A stretch of DNA of 64,000 nucleotides from Chromobacterium alkanivorans (GCF_016937655.1 NZ_JAFHKL010000004.1:186001-250000); one strand, 5' to 3'; positions 27,859 through 35,939 are shown, counted from the first letter of the stretch. The notes: generated by a model not told the origin, from the letters alone. Program-made: numbers and translations.

Positions 27859-28116
27859 TCAAGCCGCTTTTTTCACATGCGCTTTTTTGTGGTGGTGCTT
27901 CTTCGCGTGTTTTTTGGCGGCTTGCGCTTTTTGGGCGGCCGGAGCGGAAGCCGCTTTCTTGGCGTGCTTCTTGTGATGGTGTTTCTTGGCGTGGTGCTTC
28001 TTGGCGTGCGCCGGAGCGGCGGCCTTGGCGGCCGGGCCGGAGGCGTCGGCGGCGAAGCCGGCGGCGGAAGTCAGGCCAAGTACGGAAGCCAGGATCAGTG
28101 CGGCGATCTTTTGCAT
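27859..28116 (-). CDS. Asr-like His/Lys/Ala-rich small secreted protein
   Basis: 85 residues. A signal peptide (MQKIAALILASVLGLTSAAGFA) is followed by a low-complexity, strongly basic mature part with repeated AKKHHAKKHHHKKHAKK blocks. Composition resembles the acid-shock protein Asr of enterobacteria, periplasmic proteins that may buffer or bind metal or nucleic acid. Homology cannot be proven from such a biased sequence. The start at 28116 has GGAG seven bases upstream; an in-frame ATG at 28191 lacks one and would hide the signal peptide. It has its own terminator. Confidence 0.7.
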   Translation of the reverse strand: MQKIAALILASVLGLTSAAGFAADASGPAAKAAAPAHAKKHHAKKHHHKKHAKKAASAPAAQKAQAAKKHAKKHHHKKAHVKKAA

Positions 28117-28250
28117 GATGTTTCTCCAAGTCTGCGACTTATCGGTTGTCAGGGCACCGTCCTGGTGCGTCCTTGAATTCATCATATGCAAGCCGATTCG
28201 CCTCAGTCTGTGAGGCCTGTGTTAAATCGTGTAACCGATCGTACAAAGCC

Positions 28251-28386
28251 GTCAGAGTCCGCGAGCAAGAGCGAGACGAGGCGAAAACTAGCGAAACAGC
28301 GGAATGCCCGAATGGCATATGAACATTTTGAGCTTGTGCTCACCGTTCAACGCTTCACGAAGCGCAGCAGATCGTAAACAGGTTCT
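28251..28386 (+). repeat. dispersed intergenic repeat, copy 2
   Basis: Related to the elements near 11.3 and 31.5 kb: GCGAGCAAGAGCGAGAC at 28261-28277, AGGCGAAAAC, AGCGGAATG, then ACATTTTGAG, ending AGATCGTAAACAGGTTCT (28369-28386). The left terminus is decayed. The right end runs into the stop codon of the CNNM/CorC gene (TGA at 28388-28386). Confidence 0.82.
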
Positions 28387-29684
28387 CAGGCCTGCGCAGG
28401 CTCCTTGGCCGTCACCCGCGTCACCAGGATCTGGTCGATCTTGTGGTTATCGATGTCCACCACCTCGAACTTGTAGCCGGCGTACTGCACGCAATCGGTG
28501 CGGCGCGGAATCTTGCGCAGCATATACATCATGAAACCCGCCACCGTCTCGTAGTTCTGGTCGTCCGGCAACTCGTCGATCTCCAGCACCCGCAACACAT
28601 CCTCCACCGGCGTGATGCCGTCCACCAGCCAGGAATTCTCGTCGCGCTTGACGATCTGCTCCTCCTGCCCTTGTCCGACCAGATCGCCCATCACCGTGGA
28701 CATCACGTCGTTGAGGGTGATCAGGCCCACCACAAAACCATATTCGTTCAGGATGACGGCGAAGTCCTCGCGCGTGCCCTTGAACTGGTCCAGGGACTCC
28801 GACAAGGTCAGCGAATCCGGAATCATCAGCACCGTTTTCAACAAGCCCGGCTCTTTCAAGGAGATCGCCCGACCGGCCAGCACCCGACGCAACAAGTCCT
28901 TGGAATCGACGTAGCCGACCACATTGTCGATGCCGTTGTCGCAGACCAGGAACTTGGAGTGCGGCTGCTCCGCCACTTTGGACTTGATGCTGTCCTCCGC
29001 CTCGTCCAGCGTGAAATAGATGATGCTCTCCCGCGGCGTCATCGACGACGGCACCAGCCGGCTTTCCAGCTCGAACACGTTCTCGATCACCTGGTGTTCC
29101 TGCCGATGCAGCACGCCGGCTTCGGCGCCGGCGTCCATCATCGCCGAGATGTCGTCGCTGGTGATCTCGTCGCGCGGGCTGGTCGGCATGCCCACCAGCC
29201 GCAACAGCAGACCGGACAGTTCGTTGAACAGCCACACCAGCGGCTTGAACAGCAAGACCATGAACAGCATGGGACGCACGATGCGCACCGCCACCGACTC
29301 CGCCGCCACCATGCCCAGACGCTTGGGGGTCAAGTCGGCGAACAGGATGAACAAGCTGGTCACCAACAGGAAGGAGGCCAGGAAGCCCAGGCTCTGCGCC
29401 AGCTCCGGAGACAGGAAAAAACCCAGCACCCGGGCGAAGAAGGGCGTGAACGCCGCCTCGCCGACAATGCCGCCGAGGATGGCCACCGCATTGACGCCGA
29501 TCTGCACCACGGTGAAGAAATGGCCCGGATGCTCCTGCAAGGCCAACACCTTCCCGGCGTTGGCGTTGCCCTCGTCCAGCATCTGGCGCAAACGGATCTT
29601 GCGCGAGGCCGCCAGCGAAATCTCCGATACCGAGAAAAAGGCGCTGGCCAGGATCAGCGCCAGAATAATCATCATATCCGTCAT
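28386..29684 (-). CDS. CNNM/CorC (DUF21-CBS) membrane protein
   Basis: 432 residues. An N-terminal DUF21/CNNM membrane domain has four hydrophobic segments (MIILALILASAFFSVSEISLAAS, then ILGGIVGEAAFTPFF and others). Two CBS motifs follow (about residues 205-330; MTPRESIIYFTLDEAEDSIKS, KDLLRRVLAG) and the C-terminal CorC_HlyC domain ends the protein (SWLVDGITPVEDVLRVLEI). Family members affect Mg/Co/Na ion handling; older annotations call them hemolysins, which should not be taken as toxin evidence. The start at 29684 has GGAG upstream. Divergent from the HIT gene. Confidence 0.88.
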   Translation of the reverse strand: MTDMMIILALILASAFFSVSEISLAASRKIRLRQMLDEGNANAGKVLALQEHPGHFFTVVQIGVNAVAILGGIVGEAAFTPFFARVLGFFLSPELAQSLGFLASFLLVTSLFILFADLTPKRLGMVAAESVAVRIVRPMLFMVLLFKPLVWLFNELSGLLLRLVGMPTSPRDEITSDDISAMMDAGAEAGVLHRQEHQVIENVFELESRLVPSSMTPRESIIYFTLDEAEDSIKSKVAEQPHSKFLVCDNGIDNVVGYVDSKDLLRRVLAGRAISLKEPGLLKTVLMIPDSLTLSESLDQFKGTREDFAVILNEYGFVVGLITLNDVMSTVMGDLVGQGQEEQIVKRDENSWLVDGITPVEDVLRVLEIDELPDDQNYETVAGFMMYMLRKIPRRTDCVQYAGYKFEVVDIDNHKIDQILVTRVTAKEPAQA

Positions 29685-29863
29685 CAAGCTCTCCGTTTTT
29701 GCCCGCCGCAGCGCCTGAACACCGCACAGGCGACGGCATAAGGCAGAAGGCATGATAAATAGTTCAAATCATAATTTCTGTAATGATAGCAGCGAACCGA
29801 GGTTTAGCCGAAGCCCGCGGCAACCGTTACAATAAGGCTTCCGCATTTCAAAAGGCCGCCATC

Positions 29864-30529
29864 ATGGATTGTGAATTGTGCCGGGGCCCGTCCGGGCAAG
29901 TATTGCACGAAGACGACCGCCTCAAGGTCCTGCTGGTGGACGAGGAAGGCTATCCCGGATTCTGCCGGGTGATCTGGAAGGCCCACGTCAAGGAAATGAC
30001 CGACCTGTCCGTCCTCGACCGGCTGCACCTGATGGACTGGGTCCATCATGTCGAAACCGCGCTGCTGCGCTGCACGCAAGCGGCCAAGATCAACCTGGCC
30101 AGCCTCGGCAATATGGTGCCGCACCTGCATTGGCACGTAATCCCCCGCTTCGCCGACGACGCCCACTTCCCCGCTCCGATCTGGGCCGCCGCCCGCCGCC
30201 AAGGCGCTCCGCGCGCCTGGCCGCAGCTGGCGGAGCAATTGCGCCGGCAGCTCGCCTCCGCCCAAACCCATTGCTGGCTGGACTATCAGATCCAGGTCGA
30301 CCAGGTGCCGGACGGGCTGGAAGGCGCCGATTTGGCCTGCTACCGCTTCTTCGTGGAATCAGGCCTAAGCTGGCCGGTGGACGGCGTGGACGCCGACGGT
30401 CGCCACTGGCTGGCGCTGCGCCGTTGCGGCCGGGACGGTTCCGAGCAAGTGGACACCCTGCGCCTGGAGTCCGGCAGCTACCGGCTGCTGCCCTGCCCGC
30501 GTCCATACCAGGCCGAATTCCTGCGCTGA
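29864..30529 (+). CDS. HIT-family hydrolase with long C-terminal extension
   Basis: 221 residues. The first ~110 form a HIT domain: DCELC near the start, GFCRVIWKAHVKEMTDL, and the triad histidines His87, His89 and His91 in MVPHLHWHVIPRF. HIT proteins hydrolyse nucleotidyl conjugates such as ApppA or AMP-NH2. Residues 140-221 (YQIQVDQVPDGLEG, FFVESGLSWPVDGV, ALRRCGRDG) are an extra compact region I do not recognise. The start at 29864 has AAAGG upstream. It is followed, after 109 bases, by a sulfurtransferase gene on the same strand. Confidence 0.82.
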   Translation: MDCELCRGPSGQVLHEDDRLKVLLVDEEGYPGFCRVIWKAHVKEMTDLSVLDRLHLMDWVHHVETALLRCTQAAKINLASLGNMVPHLHWHVIPRFADDAHFPAPIWAAARRQGAPRAWPQLAEQLRRQLASAQTHCWLDYQIQVDQVPDGLEGADLACYRFFVESGLSWPVDGVDADGRHWLALRRCGRDGSEQVDTLRLESGSYRLLPCPRPYQAEFLR

Positions 30530-30638
30530 GACCCGATGCCGTCCGCCGGCAGTGAAACTGTCCGGCGTCGACCTGGCGTCGCGGATCCGGCCAAAGCCGG
30601 TCCGGCGCCCCACCTCCCCAATCTGAAAGAGGAATGCC

Positions 30639-31487
30639 ATGCACCAAACCTTGATCTCCGCGGAACAGCTGGCGGAACAGCTGGCGGCGCTGCCGACGGA
30701 ACGCCTCGTGATTCTGGATTGCCGCTTCCGGCTGGACCAAGCTGACTATGGCTTGACCGTCTATGAAGCCGGCCACCTGCCGAACGCGCATTACCTGAAC
30801 CTGGATTACCATCTGTCCGGCAGCAAGACCGGCGGCAACGGCCGCCATCCGCTGCCCGACGGCAGCCGCTTGGCGGTGGACTTCGGCGCGATCGGCATCA
30901 CGCCGGACACCCAGGTGGTGGCCTACGACGACGCCGCCGGACAATACGCGGCCCGCGCCTGGTGGCTGCTGCGCTGGCTGGGCCACTCCGCGGTCGCGGT
31001 GCTGGACGGCGGCGTCCCAGCCTGGACCCGGGCCGGCTACGCCCTCGACAATCAGGCGGCGGAACGCCGTCCCTGCCGTTTCTCGATCAAACCGGCGCTG
31101 GAAGACACAGTCGACGCCGCCGCCGTGCTGGCCAATCTCGAGCATCCTGCCTTCACCGTGGTGGACGCCCGCTCCGCCGAGCGCTTCCGCGGCGAAGGCG
31201 AGACGCTGGACCCAGTGGGCGGCCATATCCCCGGCGCGGCCAACCGCTTCTTCATGCACAACGTCGACGCCGACAACCGCTTCAAGCCGGCTGAGCAACT
31301 GCGCGCCGAATGGCTGGCGGCGCTTGACGGCGTCGATGCGGCGGACGTCGTTCATCAATGCGGCTCCGGCGTCACCGCCTGCCACAACCTGCTGGCGATG
31401 CGCCACGCCGGTTTCGAAGGCGCCCGGCTCTACCCCGGCTCCTGGAGCGAGTGGTGCAGCGACCCGGCGCGGCCGGTGGCGCGTTAG
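30639..31487 (+). CDS. sseA: 3-mercaptopyruvate sulfurtransferase
   Basis: 282 residues, two rhodanese domains. The first, inactive domain has VILDCRFRL and the CAT-like GHLPNAHYLNLDYHLSG. The second has the active loop HQCGSGVTA with Cys241, the CG(S/T)GV type that marks mercaptopyruvate transferases over thiosulfate rhodaneses. It moves sulfane sulfur to thiophilic acceptors in the cytoplasm. AGGA lies before the ATG. The gene ends directly before a repeat element shared with two other intergenic regions. Confidence 0.9.
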   Translation: MHQTLISAEQLAEQLAALPTERLVILDCRFRLDQADYGLTVYEAGHLPNAHYLNLDYHLSGSKTGGNGRHPLPDGSRLAVDFGAIGITPDTQVVAYDDAAGQYAARAWWLLRWLGHSAVAVLDGGVPAWTRAGYALDNQAAERRPCRFSIKPALEDTVDAAAVLANLEHPAFTVVDARSAERFRGEGETLDPVGGHIPGAANRFFMHNVDADNRFKPAEQLRAEWLAALDGVDAADVVHQCGSGVTACHNLLAMRHAGFEGARLYPGSWSEWCSDPARPVAR

Positions 31488-31489
31488 CG

Positions 31490-31625
31490 CCTGTTCAAAG
31501 TCTCGCGAGCAAGGGCGAGGCAAGGCGAAAACTGGCGAAAAGCGGAATGTACACGTGATACACCAGCATTTTGCGCAGGAGCTCGCCATGCAAGGCTTCT
31601 CCAAGCGCAGCAGGCATTGAACAGG
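31490..31625 (+). repeat. dispersed intergenic repeat, copy 3
   Basis: Bounded by CCTGTTCAA (31490-31498) and TTGAACAGG (31617-31625). The interior has GCGAGCAAGGGCGAGGC, AGGCGAAAACTGGCG, AGCGGAATGTACACG and GCATTTTG, shared with the copies near 11.3 and 28.3 kb. It fills the space between two convergent genes, two bases after one stop codon and nine before the other. Confidence 0.85.
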
Positions 31626-31634
31626 TTCCGAGGC

Positions 31635-32228
31635 TCAGGCCAGCATCAACTCCTGCAGCAGCTCCTGACCGAAACGCCAAGGCCCAAGGCGCGCGGCGCT
31701 GCCCAAATGTCCGTTCGCGCCGGCGTCGACCAAGGGACAGCCCCAGGCCCGCGCCATCGCCTCCGCCTCGGCCATCTCGCAGAACAAATCGTCGCGGCTG
31801 GCCACCAGCATCGCCGGCGCGGGCAAGCGCAGCGTCGGCGCGCTGAAGCCGGCGAACGCGGGCAAGGGCGCGTCCTCCGGCAGTTCGCCGCTGGCGCGCG
31901 CCCGCGCCTCGCTGATGGGCAAGGCGGGCGGCGCCACCAGCAACAGCCCTTGCAGCCGCTTCTGTTCGCGCAAGGACAAGGTCCGCAGCCAGGCCGCAGC
32001 CGCATGGCAGCCCAGGCTGTGCGCCGCCAGCAGCCAGCGGCCCGGCACCTGCTCCAGCGTGCGCCGGATGCCGCCCACCCAGGCCTCGCATTCCGGGTAC
32101 AGCCAATCGTCCTGCTCCACCCGGCGCGCCAGCGGATAACAGCGTTCCCAGCTGGTCTGCCAGTGTTCGGCGCCGGAGTTGCCCCAGCCGGGCACCGTGA
32201 TCAAGGTGACGTCGTCCTCGTCCAACAT
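31635..32228 (-). CDS. RBBP9/YdeN-type alpha/beta hydrolase
   Basis: 197 residues. The nucleophile elbow is AAHSLGCHAAA, the acid is in LVASRDDLF, and the histidine in GANGHLGSA, in the order expected for the RBBP9/YdeN serine hydrolase family. The N-terminus VTLITVPGWGNSGAEHWQTSWE is typical. The substrate is unknown. The start (32228) overlaps the stop of the upstream exonuclease III gene by one base (TGATG), so the two are translated together. Confidence 0.85.
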   Translation of the reverse strand: MLDEDDVTLITVPGWGNSGAEHWQTSWERCYPLARRVEQDDWLYPECEAWVGGIRRTLEQVPGRWLLAAHSLGCHAAAAWLRTLSLREQKRLQGLLLVAPPALPISEARARASGELPEDAPLPAFAGFSAPTLRLPAPAMLVASRDDLFCEMAEAEAMARAWGCPLVDAGANGHLGSAARLGPWRFGQELLQELMLA

Positions 32229-33004
32229 CACAAGCTCCGCTCGTAATCGACGATCAGCGGCGCATGGTCGGAAAACTTCTCGTCCTTGTACACCGAGGCG
32301 CTGCGCGCCAGCTCCATCAGCGACGGCGTCACGATGTGGTAGTCGATGCGCCAGCCCACGTCCTTGGCGTAAGCCTGGCCGCGGTTGCTCCACCAGGTGT
32401 AGCCCGGCGTGTCCGGATACAGGCTGCGCCACACATCGCGCCAGCCCACCCGGTCCAACAAGTCCGTCATCCAGGCGCGCTCTTCCGGCAGGAAGCCGGA
32501 ATTCTTCAGATTGCCCTTCCAGTTTTTCAGATCGATCTCATTGTGGGCGATGTTCCAGTCGCCGCAGATCACGATGTCGCGGCCGGCCGCGCGCAGCGTT
32601 TCCAGATGCGGCATGAACACGTCGAGGAAATCGAACTTCACCTGCTGGCGCTCGTCGCTGCTGGAGCCGGACGGCAGATACAGCGAAATCACGCTGAGAT
32701 TGCCGAAATCCAGTTGCAGGAAGCGGCCTTCGGCGTCTATCCAGTCGACGCCCAGCCCCTCCACCACCGCGTCCGGCCGGTGGCGGGTGTACAGGCCGAC
32801 GCCGCTATAGCCTTTCTTTTCCGCGTAGTGGAAATAACCGGTCATTCCATCCGGCTGACGCATGCGCTCGGACAGATCGCCGGCCTGGGCCTTCAGTTCC
32901 TGTACGCAAACAAAATCGGCGTTGATGCCGGCCAGCCAGTCGAAGAAACCTTTTTTATCGGCGGAGCGGATGCCGTTCAGATTGGCGGAAACGATTCGAA
33001 GCAA
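32228..33004 (-). CDS. xth: exodeoxyribonuclease III
   Basis: 258 residues of the EEP (exonuclease-endonuclease-phosphatase) fold. Active-site residues are visible: SANLNGIRSA near the start, VQELKAQ (metal-binding Glu), GDWNIAHNEIDL, WRIDYHIV and KFSDHAPLI. It acts as AP endonuclease and 3' exonuclease in base excision repair. I chose the TTG at 33004 because GGGAG lies six bases upstream; an ATG at 33034 would add ten residues absent from the usual N-terminus. Divergent from pyrE. Confidence 0.93.
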   Translation of the reverse strand: MLRIVSANLNGIRSADKKGFFDWLAGINADFVCVQELKAQAGDLSERMRQPDGMTGYFHYAEKKGYSGVGLYTRHRPDAVVEGLGVDWIDAEGRFLQLDFGNLSVISLYLPSGSSSDERQQVKFDFLDVFMPHLETLRAAGRDIVICGDWNIAHNEIDLKNWKGNLKNSGFLPEERAWMTDLLDRVGWRDVWRSLYPDTPGYTWWSNRGQAYAKDVGWRIDYHIVTPSLMELARSASVYKDEKFSDHAPLIVDYERSL

Positions 33005-33078
33005 GAGACTCTCCCGTGATATGCTTGCCGGCAATTTTTTCAGCCGTTCAAACAGTTAACAGTTAATAAGGAGTAACG

Positions 33079-33723
33079 ATGAGCGATTTCCGTCAGGATT
33101 TTATTCGTTTTGCGCTCGACAAGCAGGTTTTGAAGTTTGGCGAGTTCATCACCAAGGCCGGCCGCAAGTCACCCTACTTCTTCAACGCCGGCCTGTTCAA
33201 CGACGGCCTGTCCACTTTGCACTTGTCCCGCTTCTACGCCAAGTCGATACTGGAAAGCGGCGTGCAATTCGACATGCTGTTCGGTCCGGCCTATAAAGGC
33301 ATCATCCTGGCCGCCGGCGCGTGCATGGCCATGGCGGAACAGGGCCGCAATACGCCCTTCGCCTACAACCGCAAGGAAGCCAAGGATCACGGCGAAGGCG
33401 GCACCCTGGTGGGCGCTCCGCTGCAAGGCAAAGTGCTGATCATCGACGACGTGATCTCGGCCGGCACTTCGGTGCGCGAATCGGTGCAGCTGATCCGCGC
33501 CGCCGGCGCAGAACCGGCCGGGGTGGCCATCGCGCTGGACCGCATGGAGCGCGGCAGCGGCGAATTGTCCGCGGTACAAGAAGTTGCCCAGCAACACGGC
33601 CTGCCGGTGATCGCCATCGCCACGTTGAAAGACCTGCTCGGCTTCCTGGAACACAGCCCGGAACTGGCGGCGCACCTGGACGCGGTGCGCGCCTACCGGG
33701 CGCAATACGGAGTCAACGACTGA
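33079..33723 (+). CDS. pyrE: orotate phosphoribosyltransferase
   Basis: 214 residues (213 in E. coli). It converts orotate and PRPP to orotidine 5'-phosphate in UMP synthesis. Landmarks are [14 protein letters not shown] at the N-terminus, [25 protein letters not shown] (catalytic Lys loop), and the PRPP motif [14 protein letters not shown] strong AAGGAG lies six bases before the ATG. The stop overlaps the next start (TGATG), so the downstream DUF4124 gene is coupled to it. Confidence 0.96.
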   Translation: MSDFRQDFIRFALDKQVLKFGEFITKAGRKSPYFFNAGLFNDGLSTLHLSRFYAKSILESGVQFDMLFGPAYKGIILAAGACMAMAEQGRNTPFAYNRKEAKDHGEGGTLVGAPLQGKVLIIDDVISAGTSVRESVQLIRAAGAEPAGVAIALDRMERGSGELSAVQEVAQQHGLPVIAIATLKDLLGFLEHSPELAAHLDAVRAYRAQYGVND

Positions 33724-34313
33724 TGAAACCTGCCGGACTCGCGCTGCTGATATTGGGAACCGCCGCCTGCGCCGGCGGCCTCTACAAGTGGGTGGACGAG
33801 TCCGGCAAGGTGCACTACAGCGACTCCCCGCCGCTGCAGAGCCAGCAGCAGGGCGTCGCCGAGCTGTCCAAGCAGGGCGCCGTCACCAAGCCGGCGGAAA
33901 GCCCGGCCGCGCGCCAGGCGCGCGAAGCCGCCGAAGCCGCGCAAAAACAGCGCGACGCCCAGCAATTGGAAAACACCCGCCGCGACAACGCGCTGGTGGA
34001 AAGCTACGCCAATCTGCAGCAACTGCAGGCCGAACGCGCCAAACAGCAGGCGGTGCTGCAAAGCGCGCTGGACGCGCTGCAGCAACGCGGCCGCGGCCTG
34101 GCGCTGCAAATTCAAGGCATTCAGCAAGACATCGCGCAGAGCCAACGCAACAAGCAGCCGCCTCCGCAAAACAGCCAGCGCAATCTGAACGTGCTGCAGG
34201 CGGAACAACGCGACCTGGCCAAGCAAATAGTCGTCAAGCAACAGGAATTGGCGGCTTTCCGCCAAAAAACCCAGAGCGACCTCAACCGTTACCGGCAATT
34301 GCGCGGCGGCTAA
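33723..34313 (+). CDS. DUF4124 domain envelope protein with coiled coil
   Basis: 196 residues. An N-terminal signal (LALLILGTAACA) precedes the short DUF4124 motif GLYKWVDESGKVHYSDSPP (about residues 19-38). The rest is a long Gln/Ala/Arg-rich coiled coil (about 55-190). An AAC sequence near the end of the signal could be a lipobox (GTAAC) but position +2 and spacing are not decisive. It is likely periplasmic. Function unknown. The start codon overlaps the pyrE stop by one base. Confidence 0.78.
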   Translation: MKPAGLALLILGTAACAGGLYKWVDESGKVHYSDSPPLQSQQQGVAELSKQGAVTKPAESPAARQAREAAEAAQKQRDAQQLENTRRDNALVESYANLQQLQAERAKQQAVLQSALDALQQRGRGLALQIQGIQQDIAQSQRNKQPPPQNSQRNLNVLQAEQRDLAKQIVVKQQELAAFRQKTQSDLNRYRQLRGG

Positions 34314-34328
34314 CCCGCCGGCGCGGCC

Positions 34329-34658
34329 TTACTGCCCGCCGTCCTTGCGTTGCCAAGCCTCGTTCAAGGCCTTGGTGGCCGCCTCGCTGGTCTGCGCCGC
34401 GGCGGCCTGGGCCGACTTGGCCGCTTCCAGTTCCGCGTTGGCGCCGCCCAAGCCCGCCTGAGCCTCCGTCAGGCGCTGCTCCGCCTTGAGCTTGTCGGAC
34501 TCGGCCTGCGCCAAGCGCGCGTCCGCCTTTTGCTGCGCGCCGCGCACCTGCTGGTAGTACATCTGCGCCGCCAGCAACTGTTCGTCCGCCGTCTGCGCCA
34601 ATGCCAAGGCCGGCAAGGCCAGCGCGGCCAAGGCCGCGACGATTCCGTTTACCTTCAT
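34329..34658 (-). CDS. small periplasmic coiled-coil protein, unknown
   Basis: 109 residues. A signal peptide (GIVAALAALALPALALA) is followed by an all-helical, Ala/Gln/Glu-rich region that reads as one continuous coiled coil (about residues 28-100). No domain is recognised. A GGGAG lies before the ATG at 34658. It is 35 bases downstream of the YbaN-like gene on the same strand, so it may be co-transcribed with that gene and the heme oxygenase. Confidence 0.6.
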   Translation of the reverse strand: MKVNGIVAALAALALPALALAQTADEQLLAAQMYYQQVRGAQQKADARLAQAESDKLKAEQRLTEAQAGLGGANAELEAAKSAQAAAAQTSEAATKALNEAWQRKDGGQ

Positions 34659-34693
34659 CACACAGCTCCCGTTTTCGGTGTCGATGCGCAAGC

Positions 34694-35140
34694 TTAACGC
34701 GGCGGCGGGGTTTTGGCTAAATCCGGCTGCGCCGCGGGGGCCGCCCCCGCCAGGTCGACCGCCTGCGACGGCCGCGACAACAGATACAGCAAGACGCTCA
34801 ATTCTATCGCCCCGACCAGCCACGGCACCCAGTGCGGCGGCCGCGCCAGCAGCAAGGCGACGAAGCCCGCGCCCATGCCCAAGGCGGCGAAGCACTTGGC
34901 CTTGACCGGCACCACCCGCTGCTCGCGCCAGCGGCGCAGGCCGGGCCCGTAGCGCGGATGCGCCAGCAGCCGCTGCTCCAGCCGCGGAGAGGACTTGCTG
35001 AAGCAAGCCAGCGCCAAAATCAGGAAGATGGTGGTGGGCATCACCGGCAGCAGCGCGCCTATGATGCCCAGCGCCAGCATCAAGGCGCCGGCGCACAGAT
35101 ACAACCAGCGCACCGCGGGGTGCCGCGCGCGCTGACTCAA
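34694..35140 (-). CDS. YbaN/DUF454 family inner-membrane protein
   Basis: 148 residues. The DUF454 signature is clear: LMLALGIIGALLPVMPTTIFLILALACFSKSSPRLEQ, followed by a charged loop and two more membrane segments (KCFAALGMGAGFVALLLA, LVGAIELSVLLYLL). The start is TTG at 35140, overlapping the heme oxygenase stop as TTGA, so translation is coupled. YbaN-type proteins often sit beside heme or iron genes. The molecular role is unknown. Confidence 0.88.
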   Translation of the reverse strand: MSQRARHPAVRWLYLCAGALMLALGIIGALLPVMPTTIFLILALACFSKSSPRLEQRLLAHPRYGPGLRRWREQRVVPVKAKCFAALGMGAGFVALLLARPPHWVPWLVGAIELSVLLYLLSRPSQAVDLAGAAPAAQPDLAKTPPPR

Positions 35141-35718
35141 GCGTACACCTGGTCCAGATGGCTGTTCATGCAGGCGAAAGCCGCCACCGCGCCGGCGGTG
35201 ACGCGCTGCTCGGCCGCCTCGTCCAGCTGCAGGCCGTCCAGCGCGGCGGTGAACGCGCGCCAGTGGCGGGCGCGGCCGTCCGGATGGCCGGCCAGGTGGC
35301 GGGCGCCGCAGTTTTCATCCAGCCCCAGCTTGCCGGCCAGCTTGTACAAGATCGCCGCGCCCAGCTTGGAGCCTTCCACCACGTAGAGCCAACCCATCGC
35401 GCTGGCCACGTCCAGCGTGCTGCTGATCGGCGCCTCGCGCAATTCCGGCAACGGCCGGTCCAGATCGCGCAAATCGGCGGCGATGCTGTCGTAGCGGCGG
35501 CGCTCGGCCAGGTCCGGGAACAGGCGCGCCAGCTCGGGATTGTCGTAAAGCGCGTCGGCGTCGCGCAGGAAGCGGTACTGCGCCAGCAGGAAGCGCGCGT
35601 AGTTTTCTCGAGTGGCGAACGGCTGATTCGCCATGATGCGCTGGTCCAGCGCGTCGTGCGTTTCGTGGGTGCGGGCTTTCAGGTCCTGGGTGCGGGTTTT
35701 CTCGGCAACGGTCGTCAT
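35137..35718 (-). CDS. biliverdin-producing heme oxygenase
   Basis: 193 residues. The N-terminal LKARTHETHDALDQRI carries the proximal heme histidine, and the distal helix reads MGWLYVVEGSKLGAAILYK with its Gly pattern, matching bacterial HemO/PigA enzymes. It opens heme to biliverdin, CO and iron in the cytoplasm. A Fur-like box lies about 95 bases upstream, consistent with iron starvation control. The next gene (YbaN-like) overlaps it by four bases. Confidence 0.9.
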   Translation of the reverse strand: MTTVAEKTRTQDLKARTHETHDALDQRIMANQPFATRENYARFLLAQYRFLRDADALYDNPELARLFPDLAERRRYDSIAADLRDLDRPLPELREAPISSTLDVASAMGWLYVVEGSKLGAAILYKLAGKLGLDENCGARHLAGHPDGRARHWRAFTAALDGLQLDEAAEQRVTAGAVAAFACMNSHLDQVYA

Positions 35719-35798
35719 GCTCTGTGTTTCCTGTTTGATGCGAAACCGACAGCCCGCGCGCGGCGGCGCGGACGGCGGCAAGATGCGGTTAACTCGCC

Positions 35799-35804
35799 AT
35801 TATA
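35799..35804 (-). promoter_or_regulatory. -10 element of the heme oxygenase promoter
   Basis: TATAAT on the minus strand, about 80 bases upstream of the heme oxygenase start and adjacent to the Fur-like box. No clear -35 at standard spacing. Confidence 0.5.
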
Positions 35805-35812
35805 ATGCGAAT

Positions 35813-35831
35813 GATTCTTACAATCATTATC
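35813..35831 (-). promoter_or_regulatory. Fur box of the heme oxygenase operon
   Basis: GATTCTTACAATCATTATC matches the 19-base Fur consensus GATAATGATAATCATTATC at 15 positions. It also sits in a 7-bp inverted repeat AATGATT-N5-AATCATT (35810-35828). It lies just upstream of the -10 element, where bound Fur would block polymerase. Confidence 0.75.
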
Positions 35832-35904
35832 AAATTTACCATGGCGACGACATGACTGCCGAGACAGCCGGCAAACAAGAAGAGAGGGAGCAGGGAACAC
35901 GGGA

Positions 35905-35939
35905 GAAAAACAAAAAGGCCAGTTCTCGCGAACTGGCCT
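35905..35939 (-). terminator. terminator of the tRNA-Lys operon
   Basis: A perfect 10-bp stem (35916-35925 with 35930-35939, TCGC loop on the plus strand) is followed on the minus strand by TTTTTGTTTTT. Confidence 0.9.

Noticed and set aside
31495-32106. 203-residue minus-strand frame ending in the repeat element
   Set aside because: It is out of frame with the alpha/beta hydrolase, whose triad is clear in the other frame. Its tail is only translated repeat DNA.
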